A stretch of 64,000 bases of DNA from Piromyces finnis (taxonomy: Eukaryota > Neocallimastigomycota > Neocallimastigomycetes > Neocallimastigales > Neocallimastigaceae). Every line of letters begins with the position of its first letter. The stretch's first letter is position 1. The translations under genes were made by a program, and so were the position numbers. The stretch spans positions 620,001 through 684,000 of the forward strand of contig MCFH01000010.1 of the NCBI GenBank assembly GCA_002104945.1, written 5' to 3'. Below are positions 1 through 12,548 of this stretch, piece after piece. The notes under the pieces are model-generated. The model was not told the origin of the DNA, did no database searches, and saw only the letters and a list, made by a program, of their open reading frames with translations.

Positions 1-3000
1 ATTGAAGTTCTTCATTATTTTTTATTTCTACTGATAATTGATGGCATACATCATCATATTTATCTTCAAATTCAGAACGTACATTTTGACTTTCTTTAAT
101 CTATTATATTGAAATGTTAATATATATGTGTTTTTTGTTAACAATATATATTATAATATGATACAAAATTATTACTTTTGATTCAAGATTTTGTTTTAAA
201 TTTCTGATTGTATCATTTTGATCATCAAGCATTTTTTCTTTAACTTTAAGTTTCTATTAAATTAAATTAATATAATATATTAATATGTTAATGTAACTGG
301 CGATTAATATTTAATAATATAAACATATATATATTATACAATACATATTCTAGTGTTTCTTGCTCATTTTTACTTCTGTTTTTTATTTCTTGAATTGTTT
401 CGTTTTTTTCTTTTAATTCTATGTTCTCTTTTTCAATATTTTTATATTTTTCTAATAGATTATTATATTTAAGTTCATAATTATTGTTACCATCATGAAT
501 TAAGGATATCTATATAAATAAGCGTTAATATTAGAAATTTATAGTAATATTTATTAATTTAATAATAAATACCTTTTCAATCATATCCTTTGATATTTGC
601 TTCTTCTCTTCAACAGTTTTTTTATGATTCAATTTTTCATTATCTAATTCTTTTTGAAGAACTTTTTTCTCTGCTTTAAGTTTATTATAGAATTTTAATT
701 TCTCTTCCATAGAATATATTTTCCCCTTATAATAAAAATTAAATTATTTTGATAAATTTAATACTTCATATATATGAATATAACTTTTTATTATTATTTA
801 TTTAAGGATTACTTCGTATATATTTAAACAAGCTTTATACTTATTTTCTGATTCTATCAACTCATTTTTTAATTTTTCATTACAAGTTTTTGTTTCATCT
901 ATTACTTTACTTTGATTTACTATTTTTGTTTGATTTTCTTTTAATTGTTGGGTTTGAATTTTATATTGCTTAATTAATTCATCCAAAGTCATTTGAATTT
1001 CGGTAGATTTATTTTTTTCAGCTATATGAAAATGATGTATTATGTATTAAAAAGTTATTAAAATATTATAAATATTAATAATATGTTTTTTAATAATAAT
1101 TTTACCATTTAAAACAAATCTAAATTCGTCTTCTAATTCCTTATATGCTTTTCTTGATAATGATAATCTTTTTTCTATTTTTTCTAATTCATTTTGATAT
1201 CTATCTGAAAGCTCTTCTGAAATTGATTTAGAAATATCATCAATTTTATCTTCATATTCTCTATAATTTTAATTTATATATAAAATTAAATATTCGTATC
1301 CTTATTTTTTATAATATAATTAATTATATATTATAAACTATTTACTTTCTAATTTTTTTCTCTTTTTGATTAAATTCTTTTTCTTTTGTTGATATTGTTT
1401 CTTGTAGTTCAATTACTTTTTGCTGAAATTGTTTAATTGTAGTTTGATATATCTCAACTTCTTTATGAGTCTTATTTTTAAAATATAAAAGTGAATTATT
1501 AATACTTGATTTAAGAAATATGAATTAATAATTAATATAATCAATATTCTTTCAATACTAACATCAGTCATTTTACATTTATATTGTTCTTTTTCTTTTA
1601 AAAATTTTAAAGATAATTTTGCTTTTTCATTTAATGCTTCTCTTAATTTTTCTTCTACATTCTATTTATTAATATTTATTAATTTATTATTAAGTTAAAT
1701 TAAATATATATTATCATTTAATTAAATGTTTTTTATTTACTTTTATTTCATCATTATCTTTTTTTGAGTTATTTTCTTGAATTTGTTTTTTTAATACTTC
1801 AATTTCAAATTGTTGTTGATTATATTTAAATTCTTTCTTTTTCAGTTCTTCATTAATTTTTTTATTAACTAATTCTTTTTCTTGAATTTTAGATTCCATT
1901 AATATAATTTGATCTTTGATTTCCAAATAATCAGAATGAAATTCTTTCTCTTTTTCAATATTACTTTTCACCTTCATTAAATTTATTTGAATTATGTTAA
2001 TTGAAAAAAAGAAATCATTTTTTTTTGTTTGTTTATTAAATTTTGTATTAATAGCTTCTTACTTTATTTTCCAATTCTCTACAATATTCCTCTTGTTTTC
2101 CGTTTTTTATTTTAAGGTCATCAATAGTTTCTTGAAGTTTATAATTTTCTTTTTTTACTTTTATCAATTTAATATTTAAATCATCAATAGATTTTAGTAA
2201 TTCTTTATTTGAATCAACATTAATATATCTAGATTTTTTTAAATGTAATATAAAATATATTTAATTCCGTGAGATATTATTGAATATATTAATATAAATT
2301 TGATAGTACTCTTGGCTCTCATTTGTGTTATAACTGGAGTTTGTAATCTCTGAAACCTCAATATTATTTTTATTATATTCTTTTTTCTTTTCATTAACAT
2401 TTTTATTATCTTTTTCTTTCAAATTTTTCTGTCGTGAATCATTTATCATTACTTTTTCCTTTTTTCTATACTATATATATACAATATATTCATTTAATTA
2501 TAAAGTATACATTATTATTAAGAAATATGATATATCTGCTACCTTTTTTATTTGTTTTATAGGAGTATCATTATCTTTGTAATTATTAATATCATTAATA
2601 TTCAATAATGATATATTATTTTTTAAATCCTTATTATGATTTATTGTAAAGAGGATAGAAAAATATTTAATAATTATTTACATTGTTGAAAATCATTATT
2701 ACAATTTCTTACATTAATAATTTTTACTTTAATATCTTCTAATTGGTTCTTATATTCCTGTATTATAATATAATTAAACATATTGGAGTTATGTTCACTT
2801 AGCTTTTATTTAAAAAATTTATAATATGAATTTTACATTTATTGGAATCATATCTTCATTTTGATTTATATTGTCTGATTTATTTGATTTATTATTTTCA
2901 GTATTTAAATTTTGATGAATTTTATTAGATTCAAGAAACTTCATTATTTCAGATATTTGATTCTCAATTACACTTAATTTTGAACTGTGAATATCATTAA

Positions 3001-3578
3001 TTTGATATAAATATGACGAATTATTATTATTCTGTTTTTCAGTTTCAATATTTTTCGTTTTATTTTTTAAATATTCATTATTATAATTCTCTATAAAAGC
3101 ATTCATTACTTGAGTTAATGCATCTTTTAAATCATTTTGAGTTAATAATTCAGATTTCTGTTTATTTTCTTCTACGATATATATTATATTATATATCTTA
3201 ATCACCTATATTTTTAATATTATATTAGTATTTAAATAATATTTATTCACTATATACCATCACTTTTATTTTCAGTAATAGTTTGAAGAGTTTTTTCAAC
3301 ACTTTTAATTCTTTCACCAATATTATTCATTTCAAAAAATTTGGCGTTATTATTTTTATATGACTCTTCCATAATATTATTTATTCTATTTTTAAGGATA
3401 ATATAATATATGTGCATGAATAACATTAATAAAAATAAAAAAAACATATTTTATATATAAAATAAATAATTGATATTTTATTACTTATATGTTTCACTCG
3501 GATTAATTGAATTCAAAAAAGACCTATATGCGTTTAAATTAAAATTTCCAAAATCATTAACTATTAAAATTTAGTATG

Positions 3579-3650
<72 letters not shown>

Positions 3651-4485
3651 TATTATTAGACACTTTAATGTAATTAAATAATTTCTCTATATTAATAATA
3701 TTAATACCATCTAATATATTATCATAAAAATCAATTTCATCTATGCTTTCTAATTGTGGGACTAATATCTTTATTTCTTTTCTATATGTATCTGATAACG
3801 TTTGACAAAATGGATTTATTTTTAAGAAATTCTTTTTTCTATTTTTAACAATTAAATGTTTTAGTTTCTACAAAATGTATATTCGCGTACCATATAGACA
3901 AATAATTATTTATTATTAATCAATTTTTATATATAATTTTAATTATAAAAATTCGTATAAAATTAACAGTATTTACAGAACATCCAACTAAATACTTTAT
4001 CTCATTTATATCTTCTATTTCATTTCCTTTAATATCTAAAATAAACAATGAATAATTTATCCCATGAAGTTGAATTAATCCTTCTAAAGTTTTTATTTTA
4101 TTATATGCTAATAATAACTTATTTAATGCCCTTAATTCTGATAAACCATCTATTATCTTTATCTTAATAAATATATAAAATATTACTGAATATTTTGATT
4201 AAATTATTAGAAATTTCTGAATTAATATTTCTTCTTTACCTTGTTATTTGATAAATTTAGTATTTTTAAATTATATAATCCCTCTAAACCTTGAATCTTT
4301 TCTATATTATTGGAAGATAAATCAAGTGAAGTTAAATTACAGAATTTTTGAAGTATACCAGGTTCAATAATTTTTATATTATTAGAATGAAGTGTTATGG
4401 AATATATATTACTTTGTTCATTATATTTACATTTAATATCTTTTAATGAACTAATATTTGAATATATTTTTGATATTTCAGTCAT
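1..4485 (-). CDS. LRRCC1: LRRCC1-like leucine-rich-repeat, coiled-coil centriole protein (C-terminus off the window)
   Basis: Multi-exon gene starting at an ATG at 4485 and leaving the window at base 1. The first exon encodes SDS22-type leucine-rich repeats, e.g. LTSLDLSSNNIEKIQGLEGL and LKILNLSNNKV. The next exon (about 4160-3970) continues them with GLSELRALNKLLLAYNKI and GLIQLHGINYSLFILDI, and the exon at about 3870-3660 holds the LRR cap (NPFC ... VPQLESIDEID). Human LRRCC1 has the same order, including the GLI.LHGI motif and the NP.C cap. All later exons (about 3550 to 1) encode charged, Lys/Glu/Gln-rich heptad coiled coil. In animals LRRCC1/CLERC is a centrosome/centriole protein that localises asymmetrically in the distal centriole lumen. 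At least 15 short AT-rich introns are apparent. The divergent neighbour is SLD5, 648 bp away. The family call is firm; exact exon ends in the coiled coil are not. Confidence 0.82.
3579..3650. repeat. (AAT)24 microsatellite in an LRRCC1 intron
   Basis: About 72 bases of perfect AAT repeat. It lies between the exon ending near 3660 and the small exon at about 3485-3560 (encoding NDFGNFNLNAYRSF), so it appears intronic. Confidence 0.9.
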
Positions 4486-5133
4486 CTAAAAAAGTCTAAG
4501 GAATTGTACGTTTAAGTTTAATTTCTTGATATCGTTTATAAAATATTTCTATTAAGTATTATAATAATGGAAATATATATATATACAAATTTCTTAAATT
4601 CGTCTATTTTGATGGTATTAAATTTATGTTTATATTTATTTATATTTATTTTTATGATTTGAAAGCGTGTATAAATTGTTTAAAACATTTATTTCATTTA
4701 TCACTTTTTATAAATGAAAATAAAATCTTCAAAATTTAACAGTTTTTATTTTACACATTTTTAAATTATTTTTTAATTTATATATATTAAATAATTAATT
4801 TAATTTAAATTGAATATTACAATTATAATCATTAAGCATTAATCATTATATAAGAAATATAATCACATAAAAATATATAATTTAAGTTTTACAATAACAT
4901 TTTGAAATTTCTCAAATGAATTTCGATAAAAAATATTAAAGCTGAATAATTTATTATAAAAAAAAAAAAAAAATAATATTCCTAAGTTAAGCAAAATCAA
5001 AAATTGCTAAAAAATATTATAATAAAACATATTTTAAAATAATTATACTGTTTTTAAGTTTATATTTGTATTTAATCAATAAAAAAAAATATTAATTTAA
5101 TTATAATTAACATTTCTACATATAAAATTAAAT
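4486..5133. promoter_or_regulatory. Divergent AT-rich spacer between LRRCC1 and SLD5
   Basis: 648 bp separating two divergent start codons, so it must hold both promoters. It contains an A-run near 4960-4973 and no recognisable element or ORF. Confidence 0.5.
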
Positions 5134-6277
5134 ATGGAAAATTATAATGAAAATAATATATTTAATGGTATACAATTTTTAATAATTATTTAATTCTTTG
5201 GAATGAAATTAAATCTTATTAATTTTATTTAAATAGATGAACAAGAAGAAATTTCAGATGTCCATATGTTAATGAAATCTTGGATAAATGAAAGATGTTC
5301 ACCCGATATTTTACCGTATAATAATCTAGTTAATGATTTGTTGGAACAATTAGAAGTTCAAGTAATGAGTATATTAAAATAATAAAAATTAATTTTTTAA
5401 ATGACTAAAATTTTATTTATCAATCATTATTAATATATATTATTGTTGCAACTATTAATAAGTCTGAAATTATTGATTCAAATAAAAATGAAAATGTAAA
5501 TGCTGCTTTCCAAAATATGCTTTGTCAACAAGAAATGGATAGAGTAAAATTTATATTAAAAAATTATCTTCGTACACGATTAAATAAAGTAATAATAATC
5601 TAATGAAAATTTTTAAAGATTTTATGTTTCTTTATAATTATTAATAATTTAATTTAAAAATTTATTAAAACATAATAGATTGAAAAATATGCCAATTATA
5701 TATACCAAAATCCAACATATTATGAAAGATTATCTGATAAAGAAATAACATATTGTGAACAGTAATGCATATTATAAACTTAAATTCTATTTCATTTCAA
5801 ATAAGTTTTAATGTTTTCTATATATTATAGATATAAAGAATTGGTAGATTCGCATTTATTAAAATCTTCATTAGAAACGGCACCAGCATTTTTGCAAAAT
5901 TTAAATGAAAATAATATGAGTAAATATATAAAATAAATTATTTAATTAAAAATACTTGTTTTAATAATTTATTAATGGAACATTAATTATACAATAAATA
6001 TATATTTTAAAAGTTGTTAAACCAACATTAGATGAGCCAGTATTTTGTAGAGTCAAAGAAGATATAGGTGAAGTCCAAATTCAAGGAAGGTGAATTAACT
6101 ACAATATAATATATTAATTTTATTATTAATATAATTATAACTTTAATTTTTTCATTATTTATTTATTAAAGACAAGGAATTTCTATAACGATAAATATGA
6201 AAAAAAATAATGTATTCATGTTAAGGTACAAAGCAATAGAGTCATTCCTAGAAGAAGGGAGAGTTGAATTACTATAA
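5134..6277 (+). CDS. SLD5: GINS complex subunit SLD5
   Basis: About seven short exons. ATG at 5134 begins MENYNENNIFNG. Exon 2 (5237-5361) encodes DVHMLMKSWINERCSPDILP followed by YNNLVNDLLEQLEVQ, the start of the helical GINS A domain of SLD5. Later exons give QEMDRVKFILKNYLRTRLNK, IEKYANYIY and YYERLSDKE, typical of SLD5. The C-terminal B domain ends MKKNNVFMLRYKAIESFLEE then GRVELL and a stop at 6275-6277; the hydrophobic C-terminus is what anchors SLD5 in the tetramer. SLD5 with PSF1-3 forms GINS, which joins Cdc45 and MCM2-7 in the CMG replicative helicase. The joined length is close to the family norm of about 220 residues. Exon 1 ends with a one-base phase and rejoins as Asp, which supports the start chosen. 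Confidence 0.88.
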
Positions 6278-7977
6278 AAAAATAATAAATTAGTGTTTGA
6301 TATGATTGATATTAACTATTAACTAATAAATATTATTAGAAACTATTCTTTGAATAAGTAATATAAATTTTTATTTAGTAGAGTGTAAAACCGTTTTTGA
6401 TTATTTTAATTAAATAAATATTCCTTTTTGCTTTAAATGTTTTTATTAAAATTTTATATTAAATAAAAATTTGTATGCTACATACTCCTTAACTTTATAT
6501 AAAAGTAATTTGCATAATTATAAAAATAAATAACTACTATTTAATAAAATATTATAAATTAGTTAAATATATCTTTAAATTAACAAAAAATATATGTGTA
6601 ATTTTATTTTATTATTTTTATCATATTATGTATAATTTAACTTTATATATATATTTCCAATACTATAAATTTAAATATATAAAATTTTCATTACTTTAAA
6701 ATTTAATATTTATTTTATTATAAAATAAATAATTAAAATATTATAAAAATTTTTTTGTTAAAAATATTCTATCTTAAACATATAGTTTTTATAATTTAAA
6801 TAAATTAAATCCAAATAAAAGTATTATTATTATTGTTATTATTATTTTTTTTATTAAAAATAATATTAAGCGAAAATATATGATTATAAAAACTATATTA
6901 ATAAATCGAATAATATAAAGTTAATAGTTTAAAATTATATTAATAAATATAATCATAGGAATTATAAACAAAAGAAATAAAATAATAAAGGAAACCTTAA
7001 GAAAAGAAAAAAAAAGAAAAGAAACTAATTCTTACTGAACAATAATTGTAAAATATCTTTCTATCAATCATTTATCGATCTATCTATATATATATATAAA
7101 TATATTCAGTTTTATCAATTTTAAAATTATAAAAAAGGACAAATAAATATATCAAATCTCGAAATTCAAATCCAAATTTTTATTTATTATTATTATCGTT
7201 ATTATTTAATAAACAAATCATTATAAATTCTTTCATACAATATTAACAATAACATTAAATTATTAACATTCATTAACAAAATATTTACAAATAATAGCAA
7301 AAGAAAAAAAAAAAAACAATGAGATAAAATCATAATGGGTTACTCTCTCAACATTATAAGAAAATTATAAAAATAATAAAAATAAAAATTTCTGATTATA
7401 ATTAAGAATAATAATATGCAAATTAATCAGTTATTTCATTAAAAGAAATAAGAAATTAATAAAATTATGAGTTTTTAAAAATAAAAGTTATAGTTTAAAT
7501 GTAAAATTATTATTAAACAAAAAACAAAAAAAAAAAAAAATTAACAATAATTTTATAATTACAGAGTTAATAGTTCAGTAGTTATTAAAGACAAATGAAT
7601 AATAAAAATAATAATAATGATAAGATTTTTTTAATTTAAAGAAAAATATATTATTAATAATAATAATAATAATAATTAATATTAATATTATATAAATAAT
7701 AACGAATAATGTTTATACTAAAACAGTTTATAAAAAAATTTATAAATATTCTATTTTTAAAGCAATATATTCTTTAACTCAATTTATAATTAAAAATAAT
7801 CTTAATAATATTTCTAACTTTATATAAATATATATATTTTTATACATATTAATTAAAATAATTAAAATAGTAAAATATATAAATTAAATAGCCTTTTTTT
7901 ATTGAACACCCACCCGATTTTTTTTAATAATAAAATAATTAACAAAAATTATCTCCATAAAACCCAAGAAAAGTAAA
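6278..7977. other. AT-rich spacer between SLD5 and MOB2
   Basis: 1.7 kb with no ORF of note. It has short ATT and AT microsatellites and A-runs. It should hold the SLD5 3' UTR and the MOB2 promoter. Confidence 0.6.
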
Positions 7978-8020
7978 ATGAGTTTTTTTAATATAAGGTA
8001 TAGAAATTTGTAATAAAAGT

Positions 8021-8071
<51 letters not shown>

Positions 8072-9041
8072 AAATTAGTAATTTATTAATTTAAATATTA
8101 AAGTAAACTCGGAAGAAGCAAATCGAAAAAGAATCAACAAAAGCCCCTTTTTGTTGCTCAGCCTTTTATATCAGCTACTCTAGTTAATGGTAGCTTGAAA
8201 AAAATTGTTGAATTGCCAAAGTATGTCGATCAAAACGAATGGCTTGCTGTAAATAGTAAGTTAATAATTTTATATAATATTTATTAAAAATTTTTGTTTA
8301 ATATATAAAAAATTTACAATTTTTTGTTATATATTATATAAAAATATAAAAGCTTTCGATTTCTTTAATTATATAAATCAATTTTATGGTGTAATAGCTG
8401 ATTTCTGTACAACAAAAGATTGCCCTATTATGTCAGCAGGTCCAAAGTAAATAAGAAAATAAATAGATATTTTTTATATGGTTGTAAGGATAAAAAATGA
8501 AAAACTAACGGTGTATTTTTTAATTATTGCAAAACAAAAAAAACTTATAATATAATGTATATATAATATAATAAAAAGTTATGAATATACTTGGACTGAT
8601 AATCAAAAGAAGAATGTAAAATTTGCTGCACCAAAATATGTTGATTTTGTCATGACCAGAATTCAAAATCTATTAAATGATGAATCAGTATTCCCAACAA
8701 AATCAGGTAATTTTTTATTAATAGTTTTTAGATAATACTTTCCAGATAGTAATAAATTTATCTAAAAATTATATATTTATATTAAAATAAAAGCACCAGG
8801 ATGTGAATTTCCAAAAGATTTTATAAATATTTTAAGATCAATTTATAAGCAACTTTTCCGTATTCTTGCACATATTTATTGGTCTCACTATGATAAAATT
8901 CTTCATTTATCATGCGAGGGTCATTTAAATACACTTTTTGCACATTTCATATGTTTTGCTAGAGAATTTGATCTTTTAGATAAAAAAGAACTAGCACCAA
9001 TGTCAGATTTAATTGCAGAATTAGAATACCAAATGAAATAA
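7978..9041 (+). CDS. MOB2: MOB family kinase coactivator, Mob2 type
   Basis: Five exons. The first (7978-7997, MSFFNI) is separated by an intron with a 46-base A-run from exon 2 (8104-8255), and the join restores SKLGRSKSKK. Then come FVAQPFISATLVNGSLKKIV, LPKYVDQNEWLAVN, FDFFNYINQFYGVIADFC, MSAGPNYEYTWTD, DESVFPTKS, FPKDFINILRSIYKQLFRIL, AHIYWSHYDKILHLSCEGHL, and a stop at 9039-9041. This is the whole Mob fold with the Zn-binding Cys/His residues (FC...DCP and H.Y...H). The QPF...LV.G.L leader and YTWTD favour fungal Mob2 over Mob1. Mob2 binds and activates NDR kinases (Cbk1/Orb6) for polarised growth and separation. The tiny first exon is inferred from frame. Mob1 is the alternative. Confidence 0.85.
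8024..8069 (+). repeat. 46-base poly(A) run in MOB2 intron 1
   Basis: Uninterrupted A from 8024 to 8069, inside the roughly 106-bp first intron. Confidence 0.95.
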
Positions 9042-9725
9042 TAATTTATATATATATATATATTAAACATGAAAACAAATAACATAACATATGTAACTCA
9101 ATTATATTTTAAAGCAATTAATAGATCAAAATATAAAAAATTATTAATAATAGATAATGCTAAATTTTAACTAATAAAGTAAAATAAAACAATATAAATG
9201 TATAAATATAAATAATTTTATCAATAAAAATATTAAATAATAACAAAAAATTAAAATAAATAAATAAATAAATAAATAAAATATAAAATTAAATATAAAA
9301 TAAAAAACATATAAATATTTTAATATATAAATAAATAAATAAAAAATATATATATAAAAAAAAATTTATGTTGTGATTTATCAAAAATATTATTTGAAAA
9401 TGTATAATTAAGATGACAAGTTGATTTATTATTACTATATTTTAAAAATTTTAAACACACAATTTTTTTTGTAAAAATATGGATTTTTTAATATTTAATT
9501 TTTAATTAAATTTATTTGCTATTATATTAATTACATTGTACTTATTTATTTTTATATATTATTATTGTTTTTGTTTTGTTTAAAAAAGATAATATTTATT
9601 AAATTTATTTTTTAACTTTTATATGTTTATATTTATCTTTTTATATTTTAATTTTTGGATAATATTTGATTTTTTTTATATATGTATTTCTGAAATATTT
9701 ATTTAAATAATTTATTATTTGTTTA
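9042..9725. other. Convergent AT-rich spacer, MOB2 to CK2 alpha
   Basis: Holds the 3' ends of two convergent genes. It contains short AATA repeats near 9256-9285 and T-rich tracts, and no coding signal. Confidence 0.6.
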
Positions 9726-11444
9726 TTAAACTTTTTCATATCCTTCCTTTTCACGAACTGGATCAAAGTATGGATGATTCATAGCTTCTTTGGCAGTTAA
9801 ACGTTCCTACAAATATATTTGAAAAAATTTAATTTCAAATATAAAATAAGAATGAAAAAAAAAATAAATAAATAAATAAATAAATAAACTTACTTGGTGA
9901 TCATATCTTAAAAGATGATCAAGGAAATCGATGGCTTCTGGAGAAATATATCCTTGATTTTCAGCTGTAAGGAATTTAGCCCATGGCTTACGTGGGTATC
10001 TTTTTAAATATTAATAATAATATATTAAAATATTGTACTATAAATTGGTTTTATGAAAGAGTTTAATTTTTTTATTATTGATTTATACCTTCCAAGGATA
10101 TCCTTATAATGTGGATCTAATGTAATATTATATTTCTTTAAATATACATCTAATTCATCTGTACCTAAAACTTTAGCAATTTTTACTAATTGATCATAGT
10201 TATCACGTCCATGGAAAAATGGTTCTTTCTTAAATATCTATTAAATTAGAAAAAAAAAGTATTATTAATCAGTCTAACTATATAAAAAAAGAATAAATAC
10301 TTATTTTAATACTAACCATACTAGCAAACATACAACCTAAACTCCATAAATCAAGAGAATAATCATATCTAGTATAATCAACTAAAAGTTCTGGACCTTT
10401 AAAATAACGAGAAGCAACTCTAACATTATAATCAGTTCCTGGATGATAGAAATCAGCTAAACCCCAATCAATTAATCTTAACTATTTATTTTATAAAAAC
10501 AAATGATATAAAGTATTAAGAAAATAATGCATACATAAAAAAACAAAAATAAATTTATTTAAATATATTTTGTTTTAAGTATTCTTCTATACCTTTCTAT
10601 TAGCATGGTCAATCATAACGTTATGTGGTTTGACATCACGATGCATAATACCTTTTGAGTGACAATAATCCAAAGCCTATTTATGTAATAATTATTTTAT
10701 CATTTATTCAATTTTTATAAAAAATTAATATAGAATTAAGAATTATTATTTTTATTATTATTAAATTTTTATTCCACTTAATTTATACCTTTAAGATTTC
10801 ATATATATAAAATCTAATGTCATAATCAGAAAGAGTTGGATATAAAATTTTAAAATCATTATTGTTAACATATTCAAAAATAAAAGCAGGAGTTTTTGAC
10901 TATATGTAAAATTAATAAATAAATTATATTTAAAATTTATAAAATATACATATTTTTAATTATATTTATAAATAACTCTTTAAATTCATTTTATATATTT
11001 CATGTTTCTTATTTTTGTAAATATATATATAATTTATAACTTACTTGAGGATCACGAACAACATCATATAAACTAACAATATTTGGACCACCAGTTAAAT
11101 TTTGTAAAATTTTAATTTCTCTCTTAATCTTCTTCTTCTTAACTGGTTTTAAGACTTTGATTACACATTTTTGGTCATTGGAAATATTAATAGCTTCGAA
11201 AACTTCTGAATATTTACCTCTACCAATTTTCTTAATGATTTCATAATTATCTTGACCACTATTTTTTTTTAAAAAAAATATTATAAATATAAATATATAT
11301 CAATCTTTGATACATTTATATATATATCATTTAATTTTACCCCCATTCAATGTTCATATTGTCGTAATCCCAATAATCTTGATTCATTTCTGAATTGACA
11401 TTAGGATACACCTTTGAAACAGTGCCAATTATTTGAGAAGACAT
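9726..11444 (-). CDS. CKA1: Casein kinase 2 catalytic subunit alpha
   Basis: ATG at 11444 begins [17 protein letters not shown], and the stop is at 9728-9726. Exons in order encode [20 protein letters not shown] (glycine loop), [20 protein letters not shown] (catalytic Lys and the CK2 basic substrate cluster), [15 protein letters not shown] (catalytic loop), [15 protein letters not shown] (the DWG that CK2 has in place of DFG), [35 protein letters not shown] and [13 protein letters not shown]. Each is diagnostic for CK2 alpha, and the length (about 340) is normal. CK2 is a constitutively active acidophilic Ser/Thr kinase in nucleus and cytoplasm. Eight or so exons are separated by 60-200 bp introns. 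The divergent neighbour is JJJ1. Confidence 0.96.
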
Positions 11445-12548
11445 CTTGTTTTAATTTTTTCTATTACAAATTCATTTATTAATAATATTCGAAATTAAAA
11501 TTTTTTATGTTAATATTAAATATTTACTTTTTTCGTTTTTTTTATATAAAAAAATTTCATTATATGCTTTTCTAAAGCAATTAAGCTATATTTATTCTGT
11601 TTATTTTTAAAATTTTAATCGAATTAAACTTCTAATATATATATTTTTTAAGTATAAATCAAATATGATCGAGAGATCTTGGATGATTTCATAATTCCTA
11701 TTATTTTTCTTTAAATCTTGTAAATAACAAAATAAATAAAATGGCAACTAAATAAGGTTTTTAATAACCATTATTTATTATCATTATTGCTGTTATTACT
11801 TTCTTTATTTTTCCTTTTTTTTTTTTTACTTATTTAATTTTGTTTTATTTTGTTCTTATTAATATAAACAAGCTTAATTCATTTTGCTTTTCTTACTATT
11901 GCACATACATATAATAGATATTGTATTATAATTATTACTTTTATAATACTTTTTTTATTTACATTTATTTCCATTTTACACATATTGATTAATAATATAT
12001 TCTATTATATATGTGAAATACTTTTATTTCTATATAATTTAATCCCTTTGTTGATTTTCATTTATATATTTTTCTACAATACCTTATATATAAATTAAAA
12101 TTCTCTATATATAAAAAAAAATAAAGACTAAAAAAAAATAATTTTAAGAAAAAAAAAATTGTATAAAATAGTTTATATTAAAATTCTTTTGATTCTCACT
12201 AATAGCAAGCAATAAATTATTGATATTAATATGAATTTGTATACATCATGTATTAAATATAATATTAATAAAAATGTTATCTAATTAAATAAATCAACCA
12301 ATAAAAACATTATTTTGATTATATATATTTTTTTATATAAACTATATCTTTTATATTAAACATATGATATATGTATGAATGGTCTGTTATTCCATAATAT
12401 CATAAATCTATGATAAAAAAGTATAAAAATGTAATTATTATATTTAAAAAAATATATAAAATGCTAATACACAAAATTATAGATATATATTAAAAATTAT
12501 AATTTTTTTTTTTATTTTTTAAAAATATTTTTTTTAAAAATTTTAAAT
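11445..12548. promoter_or_regulatory. Divergent spacer between CK2 alpha and JJJ1
   Basis: 1.1 kb carrying both 5' regions. It has T-rich runs around 11810-11830 and A-runs near 12115-12165. No ORF or clear motif is seen. Confidence 0.5.
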
